Shown: positions 9,232 to 18,887, counted from the first letter of the stretch. The stretch: 64,000 nucleotides of DNA from Paenibacillus sp. FSL H8-0332 (GCF_037963835.1 NZ_CP150145.1:2604001-2668000), one strand, 5' to 3'. Numbers and translations: made by a program. Notes: generated by a model from the sequence alone, not told the origin.

Positions 9232-9765
9232 ATGTACCGCAGAATTCATATTATGGGAGCTTCCGGGGCGGGAACGACGACCCTGGGCAAGGCGCTTGCG
9301 GAGAGGCTTCCGCATGTTCAATTGGATAGTGACGATTACTTTTGGGAGCAGAAGTACACGAAGCAAAGTGTTGTAGCAGAGCGTTTGAACAAATTGCAGG
9401 CGGATCTGGCGCGGCATGAGCCATGGATTCTGTCCGGTGCGGTTTGCGGCTGGGGGGATTCGCTGCGTGACACGTTCGACTTGGTGGTTTTCCTGTGGAT
9501 TCCTGAGCAGGTTCGTCTGGAGCGGTTGCGGGCGAGGGAGTATGAACGTTACGGGGATGAGGGTCTGCCGGGCGGAGATAAATATGAGGATGTACAGGAT
9601 TTTATGGCATGGGCCGCGCTGTATGATACGGCAGGACCGGAGGTCCGCAGCCGGACGCTGCATGAGGAATGGATGGCCGGGCTAAGCAGCGATCTTTTGC
9701 GGCTGGAAGGGGATTTTACAGTAGAGGAACGGGTGGAGGCAGTACTGCAATACATGTCCCGCTAG
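9232..9765 (+). CDS. P-loop NTPase, adenylate-kinase-like (AAA family)
   Basis: A 177-residue cytosolic protein. The Walker A motif GASGAGTTTL is near residue 9, LDSDDYFWE follows as in small-molecule kinases, and FDLVVFLWIP is the Walker B strand. An RLRAREYERYG lid-like arginine segment follows. It resembles uncharacterised topology-modulation or adenylate-kinase-like proteins; the substrate is unknown. AGGAGG lies 7 nt upstream. It probably starts a run of four same-strand genes (lipoprotein, GNAT, hydrolase). Confidence 0.85.
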   Translation: MYRRIHIMGASGAGTTTLGKALAERLPHVQLDSDDYFWEQKYTKQSVVAERLNKLQADLARHEPWILSGAVCGWGDSLRDTFDLVVFLWIPEQVRLERLRAREYERYGDEGLPGGDKYEDVQDFMAWAALYDTAGPEVRSRTLHEEWMAGLSSDLLRLEGDFTVEERVEAVLQYMSR

Positions 9766-9802
9766 CTCTAATTCAACCTATGGGAAAAGGGGCTGACCGT
9801 GA

Positions 9803-10240
9803 TTGAAGAAGATGCTACGTGCGCTGCTGCTTCCCGCAGTTCTGCTACTGCTGCTGACGTCCTGCAATACGGAAACGACCCATTTCAACTATACCTTCAA
9901 GGGCGAGGGTGACACCTGGTCGGGCGTTTATAAGCAGGAGGCCAGCCAGAAGCTGATTACTAGAGGGGACAAAGTAAGCAGTGAAAGCTCCAAACAATAT
10001 ACCTTCGATCTGAAATACAAGGGTAAGCAGTCCGATCTGGGGGAAATCAAGCAGTTCAAATATGGCTACAAAGGCTTCAGCGGCGGCGGCACCCGCACGG
10101 AGGAAGGTCCAGTACGCTGGGATATGCTGCATATGGGTGGATATGGAGAAGGAGCGTTTGAATATGAGGACTCCGTCATTAAAGTAACTGTGGAGTGGGA
10201 CGGGAAGAGTGAGGAGTTTGAGTTGAAGAATGCGAAGTAG
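9803..10240 (+). CDS. Hypothetical lipoprotein
   Basis: A 145-residue protein. A lysine-rich start and hydrophobic core lead to the lipobox LLTSC (Cys about 21), so it is anchored outside the membrane. The mature part is beta-rich (FNYTFKGEGDTWSGVYKQ) and ends EEFELKNAK. The TTG at 9803 is 10 nt from AGGGG; an ATG at 9812 is the alternative. No recognised domain. Confidence 0.75.
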   Translation: MKKMLRALLLPAVLLLLLTSCNTETTHFNYTFKGEGDTWSGVYKQEASQKLITRGDKVSSESSKQYTFDLKYKGKQSDLGEIKQFKYGYKGFSGGGTRTEEGPVRWDMLHMGGYGEGAFEYEDSVIKVTVEWDGKSEEFELKNAK

Positions 10241-10255
10241 GGGGCATAACAAGCC

Positions 10256-10699
10256 ATGGTAACCATAGAACAAATTGAAATCGTATCACTGGAAGCATTG
10301 AACACACTCTACGATGAATTAATGGGCGGACGGGCGGACCCGCTGAAGCTGGAGAATGCTTTTCGGACCATCCGGGAGGACGAGCGGTATGTGCTGCTGG
10401 GTGCTTTTGTAGACGGGGAATTGTTAGGCTCGCTGATGGGGATCGTCTGCCAGGACTTGGTGGGCGATTGCCGCCCGTTCATGGTCATTGAGAATGTGGT
10501 GGTGTCTTCGCGCGCACGGCGGCAAGGTCTCGGCAAGAAGCTGATGACCGCCATTGAAGCGATTGCCCACGAACGGGACTGTTATTATATCATTTTCGTA
10601 TCGGGGGAGAAGCGGAAGGAAGCGCATATTTTCTATGAGGCGATGGGGTATAGGGAAGAGAAGGTCGAGGGATACCGCAAGCATCTCAGCTCGCATTAG
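10256..10699 (+). CDS. GNAT-family N-acetyltransferase
   Basis: A 147-residue protein with the acetyl-CoA loop RRQGLGKKLM in the standard place after strand 4 (MVIENVVVSSRA) and the C-terminal AHIFYEAMGYREE motif. The acceptor is unknown. GGGGG lies about 10 nt before the ATG. It is 15 nt downstream of the lipoprotein gene and 14 nt upstream of the hydrolase gene. Confidence 0.9.
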   Translation: MVTIEQIEIVSLEALNTLYDELMGGRADPLKLENAFRTIREDERYVLLGAFVDGELLGSLMGIVCQDLVGDCRPFMVIENVVVSSRARRQGLGKKLMTAIEAIAHERDCYYIIFVSGEKRKEAHIFYEAMGYREEKVEGYRKHLSSH

Positions 10700-10713
10700 G
10701 GTGGGGAAAACAT

Positions 10714-11613
10714 ATGATTCAGGGGAAACTTACAAGTGTAGGAAATCATAAGTTGTATTACAGTATTATGGGTGAAGACAAAGGCTTGCCTCCAGTAGTG
10801 TTGGAGCATGGCTGTGGTTCTTCCGCGTTGTTCTGGTCACTTGTTGCTCCTGAGGTTGCTAAGGTCACCCAAGTTATCGTATATGATCGTGCGGGCTATG
10901 GCTGGAGTGAGCCAGGACCGTTACCGCGTACCAATGAACAGTGCATATCTGAGCTGTATGAGCTGTTGCAGCAATCTGGAACGGAAGGTCCTTATCTATT
11001 GGTCGGTCATTCCTATGGCGGATTAAATGTAAGGCTGTTTGCCGGACGATATCCAGGGCTAGTGGCGGGAGTAGTGCTGGTAGATTCGATGCATGAGGAT
11101 GAAGTTACAGCACGGTTTCCGGAAGAGCATGTGAAGGGGCAGCTTTTGGCGGCCAGGTTCTATCGGGCCCTGAATTTGCTGTCCAGAACTGGGTTGTTAA
11201 AGGTCTTGTCCGCATTGAGAAGCTTCCCCGGATTCTCTGCTACCATTAAGCCTTTTTCGAAGCAGACGCAAGCGCTGTTATGGAGATTATCCTTTCAAAA
11301 AAAGACTATAGCGGCCATGCACAGCGAGTTCGCTAATGTTCAGCCCGGCTATGAGCAGGTTAGGGAACTGAAGCAAACCGATATTCCATTGACCGTTATC
11401 AAATCGGAAATAGTCAATGACTTCTATCCGGGGACTTCGGAAGATACGAAGCGGATCATAAGAGAGAAACTGCGGGAGGTGGCAAATGAGCTTAAGCATT
11501 CCTCCACTAACGGTCAACTGGTTGAAGCACAGGGCAGCGGGCATAACATACATATCGAGAAACCGCAGGTTATTATCAATGCAATAGTGCAGATGCTTGG
11601 AATGCTTACCTGA
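10714..11613 (+). CDS. Alpha/beta hydrolase
   Basis: A 299-residue cytosolic hydrolase. VVLEHGCGSSALFW gives the HG oxyanion motif, VGHSYGGLNVRLFA carries the nucleophile serine, VLVDSMHEDE lies next to the acid position, and GSGHNIHIEKPQ provides the catalytic histidine. The lid region, about residues 130-200, is helical. It is close to the esterase/haloperoxidase branch; the substrate is unknown. Last gene of the four-gene run; no strong terminator is apparent in the following 480 nt. Confidence 0.88.
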   Translation: MIQGKLTSVGNHKLYYSIMGEDKGLPPVVLEHGCGSSALFWSLVAPEVAKVTQVIVYDRAGYGWSEPGPLPRTNEQCISELYELLQQSGTEGPYLLVGHSYGGLNVRLFAGRYPGLVAGVVLVDSMHEDEVTARFPEEHVKGQLLAARFYRALNLLSRTGLLKVLSALRSFPGFSATIKPFSKQTQALLWRLSFQKKTIAAMHSEFANVQPGYEQVRELKQTDIPLTVIKSEIVNDFYPGTSEDTKRIIREKLREVANELKHSSTNGQLVEAQGSGHNIHIEKPQVIINAIVQMLGMLT

Positions 11614-11744
11614 TTCATTTGATGAAGCATGGCTGTATCCCAATCTTTAATTATTGAATATTCGCAGTAGCTGGGACATTTAAGTTCCAGCTCTAATTGT
11701 ACTTTGTACAATCAAAAGCCAAGAAACCATCGTATTTTTACCTT

Positions 11745-11880
11745 CTGTTGTAGTTCATACATCAGAATTTTGGAATTCGGCCTGAAATGAGCACTTTTGA
11801 GAAAATCTGTTGCAGCAAATACAGCAGAATGCATTCTGGAGGACGTTTCATCCTTGTCTGTTGTACAAAATGCAATTAGC
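11745..11880 (+). repeat. TCTGTTG-type motif repeated about every 51 bp
   Basis: The 481-nt gap 11614-12094 has no supported gene. CTGTTGTAG, CTGTTGCAG and CTGTTGTAC motifs start at 11745, 11807 and 11858; the last two are 51 bp apart. CTGTTGTACAAAATGCA at 11858 is the reverse-complement type of the CCTGCA...GTACAACA motif repeated at 35.2 kb. A palindrome, TTGTACTTTGTACAA, lies just upstream at 11697-11711. Confidence 0.45.
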
Positions 11881-12094
11881 CAAGTGTACCTTGATTCCTG
11901 CTAAAATCAGGTTAGCATGCGCCTCTCTTATACACTGTGCAGATGCAGACTTTACATGGATAATGAACAAAGACAAGAGCTGGGAAAGCTTCCCTGCTCT
12001 TATTTTTAGTTTGACCATCTCCATGATAGCGCTTTATAATCCGTTCATAGTGGCTAGGGCCAGAGGTCAAGACTACAGAAGGCGGGGGAGAATC

Positions 12095-13762
12095 ATGAAT
12101 CCAATATGCAAGGTGCTGATTGTGGACGATGAAATCCTGGTCCGGCAAGGGATTAAATATGTGCTGGACTGGGAACAGGAAGGATTTCAGATTGTGGGTG
12201 AAGCGGCCAACGGGCGGGAAGCGCTGAATTCGCTGCAGACCCTGCAGCCGCATATCATCATTACGGATATTGTCATGCCGGTGATGGATGGCGAGGAGTT
12301 AACCCGGCTGGTGAAGCGCGATTATCCGGCTACCGAGGTGATTGTGTTAAGCAGCTTCAGCGAGTTCCATTATGTGCGCTCGACGTTCCAGCATGGGGTG
12401 GCGGACTATATTCTGAAGCCGAAGCTGGAAGCCGGAGCCTTATTGCAGGTGTTAAAAAAGACCCGGGAACGCATCCCGGAACTCAGCGGCGGGGGACCGC
12501 AGGCGGAGACGGCAGCGCAGCCGCTGGATACCCTGCTCGGCCGGATGCTGGCCGGTTACCGGCTGCCGCCGGAGAGCGAAGCGGATGTGAAGCGGCAGCT
12601 GCCGCATAAGGGCTTCGCGCTGCTGGGCTGGGAGACCCTACAGCCGGTACCGGGCGGCGAAGCCCTTAACCGTAGCTCCGGTAACGCTGCCATGAACAAT
12701 AGCGCCCTTAGCCTTAGCGGCAATCATGCGGCCATAAGCAGCAACGCCCGCACTGCATATGAGACGGCATCTGTCACCGTCACCACCACAATTACCGGAG
12801 AACTGGACCGGAGAGTTCCGGGACTTAAGCAGTGCGTTATTCCAGTCGCAGAGCCTTCGGGCACTACGTTCATGCTGATCAATCTGGAGGAAGCCCATGG
12901 GCCGCAGCTGCTGGAGGCTGTACACCAGTTAGCCGATACACTTGCCGGGCAGGAGGTGGAGCTGCGGCTGACGCTGAGCCGGACATTCAGTTCGCTGGGC
13001 GAACTGGCGGCCGTCCAGCAGGAGAACAATGAGAGACTACAGCAGTGCCGGTTTTTCCGGCCGGAGCAGACCCTGTTAATCCAGCCGGAACGTCCAGATC
13101 AGGAGACTGCGCTGCCCAAGTTCAACCTGACGCCCTTCACAGAACAACTGAAACGGCAGCAGCTGACGGAAGCGTTCGGTGACCTGCACCAGCATGTGGA
13201 TGCGCTCAGCCGCCAGAATGACGGGGATGTGTATCAGTTCAAGTCCTTCCTGGGCAATATTATCTTCAATATTACGAATCAGTTCAGCCATCTGCAGGAG
13301 CTGGAGGAGGGGAAATACGGCCTGTTCCGGGCCATTGATGAAGCGGATACTGCCGAGCAGGCCATACGGATTCTGGATGATTACTTGAGCCGGATCATGA
13401 AGCTGACTTCATCGGCAGCGCCTGCACCGGGCGGCAATGCCAGTATGACGAAGCTGCTTCAGTACATAGAGGAGCATTATGCAGAGCCGTTAACCCTTAC
13501 GGAGCTGGCCCGTCATTTTCATTTCAACCCTTCGTATCTGTCGAGCCTGTTCACGACCTACAATCACGAGGGCTTCAAGGAGCATCTCAACACGGTCCGC
13601 ACGGGTAAGGCGGCAGAGCTGCTGCGGGCCGGGGAGGCACCCATAGCGGAGATTAGCAGTATGGTCGGATACGGGGACCACAGTTATTTTTGCAAAGTGT
13701 TCAAGAAATACAACGGCTTGTCCCCGAGCGGCTACCGGCGTCAGCATTACGGGCAGGAGTAG
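12095..13762 (+). CDS. YesN-type response regulator with AraC output domain
   Basis: A 555-residue protein. The receiver domain (residues 1-120) has the acidic pair VDDE, the phosphoacceptor in IIITDIVMPVMDG and the lysine in DYILKPK. A long linker follows, with an odd Asn/Ser/Ala-rich stretch around residues 190-240 that looks like an insertion. The C-terminal AraC domain reads LTLTELARHFHFNPSYLSSLF and ISSMVGYGDHSYFCKVFKKY. The ATG at 12095 has GGGGGAG upstream. It is the partner of the sensor kinase that starts 5 nt downstream and probably controls the adjacent sugar importer. Confidence 0.93.
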   Translation: MNPICKVLIVDDEILVRQGIKYVLDWEQEGFQIVGEAANGREALNSLQTLQPHIIITDIVMPVMDGEELTRLVKRDYPATEVIVLSSFSEFHYVRSTFQHGVADYILKPKLEAGALLQVLKKTRERIPELSGGGPQAETAAQPLDTLLGRMLAGYRLPPESEADVKRQLPHKGFALLGWETLQPVPGGEALNRSSGNAAMNNSALSLSGNHAAISSNARTAYETASVTVTTTITGELDRRVPGLKQCVIPVAEPSGTTFMLINLEEAHGPQLLEAVHQLADTLAGQEVELRLTLSRTFSSLGELAAVQQENNERLQQCRFFRPEQTLLIQPERPDQETALPKFNLTPFTEQLKRQQLTEAFGDLHQHVDALSRQNDGDVYQFKSFLGNIIFNITNQFSHLQELEEGKYGLFRAIDEADTAEQAIRILDDYLSRIMKLTSSAAPAPGGNASMTKLLQYIEEHYAEPLTLTELARHFHFNPSYLSSLFTTYNHEGFKEHLNTVRTGKAAELLRAGEAPIAEISSMVGYGDHSYFCKVFKKYNGLSPSGYRRQHYGQE

Positions 13763-13767
13763 AGCGT

Positions 13768-15543
13768 ATGCGCAGATACTGGGAGCGGTTCAAATTTCAC
13801 AGCCTGTTCATCAAAATCTTCATCGTCATGCTGATCAGCATCATCGCCGTGGCCATCGCTTCCTCCTGGACGACCGTCCGCATGTCGGAGAAGCTGTTCA
13901 TGAATACCTTCAGCATTACGAATTCCAAGGTCATCAGCCAGATTAAGGCGAGCTTTGAAGCTTTTCATTATTCGATTGTTACGGCTACCAATAATACCCA
14001 GCTAAGCGGCACGATTCGTTCCTTCCTGTCTGAGGAGGACTCAGACTCCCTGCGGATGCTGCGGACCTATTACAATATGACCACGCAGATGAAGAAGATT
14101 CAGTCCACTCTCGATGCCTACCAGGTCGGGATCAAAATCATGGGCAAAAACGGCCGCAGCTACTCCACCAATACGAACAATCTGCTAATGAGTGACCGGG
14201 AGCTGCAGCAGCACGAGCTGACACGGAATACGCTGGCTGAACCGAAACGGCTGATGTACCAGTTCTATGAGGAGACGGTGCAGAATTCGCCGCAGAAGGA
14301 AGCGGTGATCGTAGGCAGCAAAGCACTGATGGACCGGACGACCGGCGATATTTACGGAACGCTGTTTTTTACCATTCATGAAAAGGATTTCCGCTCCTTC
14401 TACGGGAGCTTTGTCAGTACCGGGAACGATGTGGTGATCCTCAATAAGCAGGGGATGATTGTGTCCAGCAACCGCAGTGATCTGATGGGCCAGCAGGCGG
14501 GGGATCTATTGCAGGTGGCGAGTGAGATTGAGGAGCAGGAGCTTGCGTACCAGAACATTGATTTCCAAGGCACTGATTCGATTCTGATTGCGGATTACCT
14601 GCCGTCTTACGATTTCTATATTGTGAACCTGATCGATAAGCAGACGGCGCTCGGCCAGATGGTCAACGGTAAAATGGTCGTACTCTTCTGCTCAGCCATC
14701 GTGGCCGTGGCCCTGATCGTGGTGTTCCTGATTTTCAGAAGGCTAACCCGGTCGCTCACACTGCTTACCCGGCAGATGTCCAAGATCACCGAGCGTAACT
14801 TCCACAATTACATTACGGTTACGGGGAGCTTTGAATTTCAGGAGCTGGGGCATGCCTATAACTATATGCTGGACGAGCTGAATGAATATGTCGAGAAGCT
14901 GGTGGAGACGCAGAAGGAGCAGCGGAATGCCGAGCTTGCGGCCTTGCAGCATCAGATTAACCCGCATTTTCTGTACAATACGCTGGCTTCGGTCAACTTC
15001 CTGGTGCAGCAGGGCAGTCAGGAGAAGGCGGTGCATACGATTCATGCCCTGATCTCGATGCTGCAGAATGCGCTGAGCGATGTCAGTGAGAGTATCACGG
15101 TGACGCAGGAGCTGGAGAATCTGAAATCCTATGTGTTCATCAACCATGTGCGGTACGGCGAACGGATCAGGGTGAATTTCTTCGTCTCCCCGGATTGTAT
15201 GGACTGTCATCTGCCGAAGCTGATTATTCAGCCGTTCATTGAGAATGCCTTCTTCCATGCGTTTACGCGCAAAAGCGGCGGATATATCCATATCCTCATC
15301 TCCCAGGATGCCGGATCTCTGCTCTGTGAAGTGGTGGATAACGGGGATGGAATGGATACCGGAGCGGCTGATCTGCCTATGTCGAGCCTTGCGGGGAAGC
15401 GCCAGCTGTTCACTGGAATCGGCATCAAAAATGTGCATGACCGGCTGGTGCTGATGTACGGCGAAGAATATGGAGTCACCATTAAGAGTGCGCCGGGGGA
15501 GGGGACTGCGATCCGAATCCGCCTGCCGCTGATGAAGAAGTGA
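13768..15543 (+). CDS. YesM-type sensor histidine kinase
   Basis: A 591-residue membrane kinase. TM1 is about residues 14-36, an extracellular dCache-like sensor spans about 40-295, and TM2 (VVLFCSAIVAVALIVVFLIF) is followed by HAMP. The phosphoacceptor is in LQHQINPHFLYNTLA. The ATPase domain has LIIQPFIENAFFHAF (N box), VVDNGDGMD (G1) and GIGIKNVHDRL (G2). These are the His_kinase/YesM features of extracellular-carbohydrate sensing pairs. The ATG lies 5 nt after the regulator's stop, with GGAG overlapping the end of that gene. Confidence 0.94.
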   Translation: MRRYWERFKFHSLFIKIFIVMLISIIAVAIASSWTTVRMSEKLFMNTFSITNSKVISQIKASFEAFHYSIVTATNNTQLSGTIRSFLSEEDSDSLRMLRTYYNMTTQMKKIQSTLDAYQVGIKIMGKNGRSYSTNTNNLLMSDRELQQHELTRNTLAEPKRLMYQFYEETVQNSPQKEAVIVGSKALMDRTTGDIYGTLFFTIHEKDFRSFYGSFVSTGNDVVILNKQGMIVSSNRSDLMGQQAGDLLQVASEIEEQELAYQNIDFQGTDSILIADYLPSYDFYIVNLIDKQTALGQMVNGKMVVLFCSAIVAVALIVVFLIFRRLTRSLTLLTRQMSKITERNFHNYITVTGSFEFQELGHAYNYMLDELNEYVEKLVETQKEQRNAELAALQHQINPHFLYNTLASVNFLVQQGSQEKAVHTIHALISMLQNALSDVSESITVTQELENLKSYVFINHVRYGERIRVNFFVSPDCMDCHLPKLIIQPFIENAFFHAFTRKSGGYIHILISQDAGSLLCEVVDNGDGMDTGAADLPMSSLAGKRQLFTGIGIKNVHDRLVLMYGEEYGVTIKSAPGEGTAIRIRLPLMKK

Positions 15544-15583
15544 GATTATTACCATTTTCTAAAAAAAGAACAAACGACAAATA

Positions 15584-15597
15584 AGGTAACGCTTACA
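15584..15597 (-). promoter_or_regulatory. cre-like site upstream of sugar ABC operon
   Basis: Reads TGTAAGCGTTACCT on the minus strand, close to the CcpA consensus TGWAANCGNTNWCA (two mismatches). It lies in the 194-nt gap between the kinase and binding-protein genes. Confidence 0.5.
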
Positions 15598-15679
15598 ATC
15601 AGGCGATAAAATGACCAATCCCCATAAAGTAAGTTCTAACGGGTCCCCCGGAGCGGGTGATAAGATTACTTATGTAATA

Positions 15680-15693
15680 AATAAGCGCTTACA
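15680..15693 (-). promoter_or_regulatory. Second cre-like site upstream of sugar ABC operon
   Basis: Reads TGTAAGCGCTTATT on the minus strand, with the perfect core AAGCGCTT. It lies 45 nt before the binding-protein start, where CcpA would block transcription in rich sugar. Confidence 0.55.
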
Positions 15694-15737
15694 TTCAAGC
15701 GAGATACAGTAAAGCGCATCAAAGGGGAGGCTTACCA

Positions 15738-17066
15738 ATGAAAAAAGGATTTGCGTTAGTCCTGATTTGCCTGTTACTGCTTACGGCCTGCAGCTCGAAC
15801 TCCGGGTCCAAGAATTCCGGCAATACTGCTGCGGATACGGGAAAGACAGAGAATACAGCAGCTACAGAGCCTGCACAGGCGAAGGAAATTACGATTTGGG
15901 CTTGGGACCCTGCATTCAACATCGCCGCGCTGGAAGTGGCCAAAGCAGAATATGCCAAGACGAACCCTGACGTAAAAATTAATATTGTGGAATATGCACA
16001 GGCGGATATCATCCAGAAGCTGAACACGGGGCTGAACTCCGGAACCACCAAAGGTCTGCCGAATATCGTGCTGATTGAAGACTACCGTTCCCAGAGCTTC
16101 CTGCAATCGTACAAGGATTCCTTCTACGATCTGAGCAGCTCGATTAAGGGCACCGACTTCGCGGATTACAAAAGCGGTCCTACCAGCCTGGACGGCAAGC
16201 AGTACGGGATTCCTTTTGACTCCGGCGTTACCGGCCTCTATCTCAGAACCGACTATCTGGAGCAGGCAGGCTACAAGCTGGCCGATCTGCAGGATATCGA
16301 CTGGAAGAAATATATTGAAATCGGCAAAGCCGTGAAGGACAAAACCGGCAAAGCGCTGATTACACTGGACCCGAACGACCTCGGACTGATCCGGGTGATG
16401 ATTCAATCCGCGGGCGAGTGGTACCTGAAGGAAGACGGTAAGACGCCTAATATTGCGGGAAATGCACCGCTTAAGGAAGCTTTTGAAACCTATAAGGAGC
16501 TGACCGAATCAAACGTAGCCAAGGTGCATGCAGACTGGAGCCAGTTCGTAGCCGCCCTGAACAGCGGCGATGTAGCATCCGTGCCGACAGGCAACTGGAT
16601 CACCCCTTCGATTACGGCTGAAGCGTCACAATCCGGCAAGTGGGGCATCGCACCGCTTCCCAAGCTGACTGTGAACAAATCCGTTCATGCCTCGAACCTG
16701 GGCGGAAGCTCCTGGTATGTCATGAATGTGGATGGTAAGGAGACGGCAGCAGACTTCATGGCCAAGACCTTCGGCTCGAATGTGGAAATGTACCAGAAGC
16801 TGCTCACGGATATCGGTGTCATTGGCACCTTCAAAGCGGCTGCGGGCGGAGAAGCTTACAGCCAGGCCAATGAATTCTTCAGCGGCCAGAAGATTGTATC
16901 GGATTTCGCCGCCTGGACGGAGCAGATCCCAAGCGTTAATTACGGAATTAACACTTATGCAATTGAAGACATCCTGATTGTAGAGATGCAGAATTATCTG
17001 AACGGCAAGGATATTGACAGCGTGCTGAGCGATGCCCAGGCCCAGGCCGAGTCACAGATTAAATAG
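15738..17066 (+). CDS. ABC transporter extracellular sugar-binding lipoprotein
   Basis: A 442-residue family-1 solute-binding protein. The lipobox LLLTACSS puts the acylated Cys near residue 18, and a Ser/Asn/Thr linker follows. The mature fold opens with KEITIWAWDPAFNIAALEVA and contains YGIPFDSGVTGLYLRTDYLEQAG and GNWITPSITAEA, typical of the UgpB/MsmE group that delivers oligosaccharides. AAAGGGGAGG precedes the ATG. It is first in an operon with two permeases. No ATPase gene is present; such importers often share an MsmX-like ATPase encoded elsewhere. Confidence 0.95.
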   Translation: MKKGFALVLICLLLLTACSSNSGSKNSGNTAADTGKTENTAATEPAQAKEITIWAWDPAFNIAALEVAKAEYAKTNPDVKINIVEYAQADIIQKLNTGLNSGTTKGLPNIVLIEDYRSQSFLQSYKDSFYDLSSSIKGTDFADYKSGPTSLDGKQYGIPFDSGVTGLYLRTDYLEQAGYKLADLQDIDWKKYIEIGKAVKDKTGKALITLDPNDLGLIRVMIQSAGEWYLKEDGKTPNIAGNAPLKEAFETYKELTESNVAKVHADWSQFVAALNSGDVASVPTGNWITPSITAEASQSGKWGIAPLPKLTVNKSVHASNLGGSSWYVMNVDGKETAADFMAKTFGSNVEMYQKLLTDIGVIGTFKAAAGGEAYSQANEFFSGQKIVSDFAAWTEQIPSVNYGINTYAIEDILIVEMQNYLNGKDIDSVLSDAQAQAESQIK

Positions 17067-17084
17067 TTAGCTCTCATACAGTGA

Positions 17085-17146
17085 CCTTGGGCGTGGCCTG
17101 CAGCTTCCGGGAGTTCAGGAGGCGGGCGGCGCCCGGGGTTTATTTT
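17085..17146 (+). terminator. Attenuating hairpin between binding protein and permease genes
   Basis: CCTTGGGCG (17085) can pair fully, with G-U pairs, with CGCCCGGGG (17130-17138), and TTTATTTT follows. A leaky terminator here would keep binding protein levels above permease levels. Confidence 0.55.
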
Positions 17147-17173
17147 AAATGATAAGGAAAGGACTGGGCAGCT

Positions 17174-18070
17174 GTGCATCAAACAAATTCCAAACTTAGG
17201 TTCCGCACTAAAAGCGTGTTGACCGGATGGTCCTTCGTCCTGCTTGCGGTCATTCTGATCTTCGTCTTCTATTTCTATCCGATGCTTCAGGCACTTATTC
17301 TGTCGTTCCAGACGGGAACGGGCAGCAATCTTACATTTACCGGCTTCGATAACTATTCACGGCTTCTGTCTGACAAAACATTTATTGTATCGGTTAAGAA
17401 CACCTTCATCTATCTGCTGGTTCAAGTGCCGCTGATGATTATCCTCGCGCTGTTTATCTCGGTGCTGCTGAATGACAGCAAGCTGAGATTTAAGGGGTTT
17501 TTCCGGACGGCGATCTTCCTGCCCTGTGTCACTTCACTGGTTGCGTATTCAGTGGTATTCAAGTATTTGTTCTCCGGCAATGGCCTGGTGAATACGATGC
17601 TGCTGAAGCTCCACCTGGTCAGTGCCCCGATTGAATGGATCACCGATCCGTTCTGGGCCAAAATCACCATTATCATAGCGATCACTTGGCGCTGGACGGG
17701 TTACAATATGATTTTTTACCTGTCAGCCCTGCAAAATATCGATCACTCCATCTACGAGGCCGCCCGGATTGACGGAGCTTCGGCTTCCCGCCAGTTCTTC
17801 GGAATTACGGTCCCGCTGCTGAAGCCGATCATCCTGTTCACCTCGATTACCTCAACCATCGGGACGCTGCAATTGTTCGACGAGGTCATGAATATCACGA
17901 AGGGCGGCCCGGGCAACGCGACCCAGACGATCTCCCAGTACATCTACAATTTGTCGTTCAAATATGCAGCAGACTTCGGCTATGCAGCCACCGTATCGTA
18001 TTCGATCGTCATTATGATCGCGCTGCTGTCGTTCATCCAGTTCAAAGTGGCAGGTGATAAGAATGGCTAA
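17174..18070 (+). CDS. Sugar ABC transporter permease (MalF/UgpA type)
   Basis: A 298-residue inner-membrane protein with six predicted helices. The first is TGWSFVLLAVILIFVFYFYP. The EAA loop that docks the ATPase reads EAARIDGASASRQFFGITVP. GTG start, with AAGGAAAGGA upstream. It overlaps the next permease gene by 8 nt, indicating translational coupling. Confidence 0.94.
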   Translation: MHQTNSKLRFRTKSVLTGWSFVLLAVILIFVFYFYPMLQALILSFQTGTGSNLTFTGFDNYSRLLSDKTFIVSVKNTFIYLLVQVPLMIILALFISVLLNDSKLRFKGFFRTAIFLPCVTSLVAYSVVFKYLFSGNGLVNTMLLKLHLVSAPIEWITDPFWAKITIIIAITWRWTGYNMIFYLSALQNIDHSIYEAARIDGASASRQFFGITVPLLKPIILFTSITSTIGTLQLFDEVMNITKGGPGNATQTISQYIYNLSFKYAADFGYAATVSYSIVIMIALLSFIQFKVAGDKNG

Positions 18071-18887
18071 AAGTAAACGTTTCTTCATGTACCTATTCTT
18101 GAGCATCGCGGCCATCGTCTCGATCTTTCCATTCCTGTGGATGGTGGTCAGCTCCACGAATAAATCGGTGGATGTCACCCGCGGGCGGCTGCTGCCGGGT
18201 ACCCATCTGCTGGAGAATCTGCGCAAGCTGCTGGACACCACGGACCTGCAGTTATCCCTGATGAATTCAGCGAAAATCTCCATAACCACCACGCTGCTGG
18301 CGCTGCTGATTGCCTCGCTGGCCGGCTACGGCTTCGAGGTTTTCCGCAGCCGCTCGAAGGATATCGTATTCAACATTCTGCTGCTGTCGATGATGATTCC
18401 GTTCGCCGCGCTGATGATCCCGCTGTACCGGATGTTCGGCCAGATCTCGAACGTCTTCCCCTGGATGGGCATCGATACGATGACCTCGGTCATTCTGCCT
18501 ACCGTGACTACCGCGTTCCTGATCTTCTTTTTCCGCCAGAGTACGAAGATGTTCCCGAAGGAGCTGCTGGAGGCTGGCCGGATGGATGGGCTTAGCGAGC
18601 TGGGCATCTTCCTGCGCATCTACCTGCCGACCATGAAGACGACTTACGCCGCCGGAGCGATCATTACGTTCATGTCGAGCTGGAACAACTATCTCTGGCC
18701 GCTGATCGTATTGCAGACCCCGCAGACCAAGACCATGCCGCTGCTCATCTCCACCCTTGGCTCGGGCTACGCCCCGGACTACGGGATGATTATGATCGCG
18801 ATTGTAATCGGCACGATTCCTACTGCGCTGGTGTTTTTCGTGATGCAGAAGCAGTTTGTGGCTGGGATGATTGGGTCGGTTAAATGA
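18063..18887 (+). CDS. Sugar ABC transporter permease (MalG/UgpE type)
   Basis: A 274-residue second permease. It opens AKSKRFFMYLFLSIAAIVSI; the EAA loop is EAGRMDGLSELGIFLRIYLP and six helices are predicted. The ATG at 18063 overlaps the previous stop and has AGGTG 6 nt upstream; a GTG at 18054 is possible. It ends the transporter operon. Unusually, no glycosidase or ATPase gene follows; the next feature is a structured repeat. Confidence 0.94.
   Translation: MAKSKRFFMYLFLSIAAIVSIFPFLWMVVSSTNKSVDVTRGRLLPGTHLLENLRKLLDTTDLQLSLMNSAKISITTTLLALLIASLAGYGFEVFRSRSKDIVFNILLLSMMIPFAALMIPLYRMFGQISNVFPWMGIDTMTSVILPTVTTAFLIFFFRQSTKMFPKELLEAGRMDGLSELGIFLRIYLPTMKTTYAAGAIITFMSSWNNYLWPLIVLQTPQTKTMPLLISTLGSGYAPDYGMIMIAIVIGTIPTALVFFVMQKQFVAGMIGSVK

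Noticed and set aside
11810..12094. N-terminal extension of the response regulator
   Set aside because: A good ribosome site and the receiver fold begin at 12095; the extension has no domain and crosses the repeat motifs.
14743..15555. 270-codon open frame on the minus strand
   Set aside because: Antisense to the sensor kinase C-terminal part.
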